Source: Parietichytrium sp. I65-24A (taxonomy: Eukaryota; Sar; Bigyra; Thraustochytrida; Thraustochytriidae). Taken from it: 64,000 bases of DNA. This document shows, piece by piece, positions 63,079 through 64,000 of the stretch. The DNA lies in assembly GCA_012862575.1 (NCBI GenBank), contig BLSF01000014.1, positions 604,386 through 668,385 on the forward strand, written 5' to 3'. The translations under genes and the position numbers were made by a program. How positions within the stretch are numbered: the stretch's first letter is position 1; each line of letters opens with the position of its first letter. The notes under the pieces are model-generated. The model was not told the DNA's origin, did not search any database, and saw only the letters and a list, made by a program, of their open reading frames with translations.

Positions 63079-63780
63079 CTACGCTCTCTTTTGAGAGGGT
63101 GGCTCCACGGCAAACATTGGCCAGCCCCAAAGTGGCTCCGTAATCATCGTAAAGGTTGCAAAGAAACAAAGTAGCCCGTAATGCAAGTTGTTACTCTGCA
63201 ACGATGCTCCGAGCGACACCAAATATGGCCAAAGAATTTCTACTGCGGAGCCCAAAAGCCACCAATGAACACACATGCCCAAACGGATGTTGCCGTGAAA
63301 CGCAGCATCCGAGTGCCTTTTTGGATCATAAAACCATGCGACGTTTCGGCCAAAAAGAAAAGTAAGAGCGTATCCCTGTACCACTTCAAGCAGCCAGATA
63401 TTGAGTGGGAATAGCAGGACCCGCAGCGCGATACATGCAAGCTCTCCTCCTAGCTTATCGTCACTCAGCGTGTTCCTGTAGACAAAGAGCAGCACCGGCG
63501 TGTAAAGCACGTTTGCCCAGAACTGTGCCCACGTTGTGTGGCCAGCTTTGATCCCGTCGCCGCTCATCCCCGTGAAGACTGTCTCAATAACGGCAAAAGC
63601 CATAGCTGCCAGGATGGCCACGCCGACCATCGGGTGATCGCCGTTGTCCGCCAAAGAAGGTCTCCATACAAGGTGGTACCAAGCCGTAACGCACAGCCCT
63701 AAGAACAGCAACCTTTCGAACACGTTATCAAACGTGTTCCACTTGCTGAACATGCCCCTGAGCACCGCTTCCGCGTCCAT
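63079..63780 (-). CDS. multi-pass membrane protein, unknown family
   Basis: 233 residues from the ATG at 63780 (the frame is open to 63861, but that codon is GTG). Five or six helices: LLFLGLCVTAWYHLVW, VGVAILAAMAFAVIETVF, WANVLYTPVLLFVY, CIALRVLLFPLNIWLLEVV, GMCVHWWLLGSAVEILW and YGLLCFFATFTMI. Conserved-looking charged or polar residues sit inside helices (E in VIETVF, E in WLLEVVQG, E in AVEILW), which could bind ions or cofactors. The loop FGRNVAWFYDPKRHSD is basic. No family recognised. The upstream 63781-64000 holds only its promoter side. Confidence 0.65.
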   Translation of the reverse strand: MDAEAVLRGMFSKWNTFDNVFERLLFLGLCVTAWYHLVWRPSLADNGDHPMVGVAILAAMAFAVIETVFTGMSGDGIKAGHTTWAQFWANVLYTPVLLFVYRNTLSDDKLGGELACIALRVLLFPLNIWLLEVVQGYALTFLFGRNVAWFYDPKRHSDAAFHGNIRLGMCVHWWLLGSAVEILWPYLVSLGASLQSNNLHYGLLCFFATFTMITEPLWGWPMFAVEPPSQKRA

Positions 63781-64000
63781 CTTGCGCGCTCTGATCCTTC
63801 TTGCCCCCGCCTGACGATAACTCAACAGTACGAACGTGGGCGACACCGCACAAAACCGCACCTCTTTTTTCTCCTCTCACAGTCTGGTACCCACAGCCGG
63901 TGATCGAGTACGCGGCACACGCACTTACGGACAGTACCTCGTGGTCCTCGCAGCTTGTACTAAATGTACTAGGTGTACGTATGGTTCCCACACTAACGTT

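Overview
The window is nuclear DNA of a microbial eukaryote. The evidence is histone H3 and H4, SKP1, WD40 and EF-hand proteins, a MAP-kinase-kinase-like kinase, spliceosomal introns with GTAAGT/GTGAGT donors and AG acceptors, and DDE transposons. Most genes have a single exon. Introns of 78-183 bp are supported in only three genes. WDR54-like, FAM221-like and EF-hand/WD40 proteins point to an organism that builds cilia. An intron-poor flagellated protist, perhaps a stramenopile such as a labyrinthulomycete, would fit, but the lineage is a guess and no marker here settles it.

Layout. 0-10 kb: tail of a drug/metabolite-type transporter, a MAPKK-like kinase, an RPxSA-type hypothetical protein, a type II O-fucosyltransferase-like protein and a four-exon gene. 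10-14 kb: divergent histone H4 and H3. 14.8-23 kb: two paralogous MFS carriers facing each other, with a piggyBac-like transposase gene and a separate 423-bp TTAA-flanked MITE between them. 23.8-41 kb: a gene-dense block probably rich in cilia-associated proteins (WDR54, FAM221, an EF-hand/WD40/EF-hand protein, another EF-hand protein), plus an Old Yellow Enzyme and a membrane-anchored cupin_8/JmjC-like protein. 41.8-45.3 kb: a second, degenerate piggyBac-like gene. 46-48.5 kb: a 5S-rRNA-like sequence, then a divergent SKP1 paralogue and a canonical SKP1, tail to tail. 50-57.7 kb: a membrane coiled-coil gene followed by five copies of a small secreted, probably GPI-anchored protein family, with three fossil fragments of the neighbouring membrane gene carried along. 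58.9-63.8 kb: three membrane proteins separated by long gene-free stretches.

The most striking system is the pair of piggyBac-like genes at 17.1-20.4 and 41.8-45.3 kb. Each joins an N-terminal CCHC knuckle, a DDE transposase core with exactly the canonical 78-residue spacing between its first two catalytic positions, a YqaJ/lambda-exonuclease-like PD-(D/E)xK nuclease, and a C-terminal cysteine/histidine finger. The first copy keeps all the expected catalytic residues. The second has Ser for the second catalytic Asp and Asn for the nuclease Asp, and carries a frameshift near its N-terminus. The second notable region is the GPI-protein array: tandem copies, a head-to-head inverted pair, one copy without its signal peptide, and two single-N positions that probably mark assembly joins.

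Start codons were checked by eye. Where an open frame began at TTG or GTG, I moved the start to the first convincing ATG or to a spliced upstream exon.
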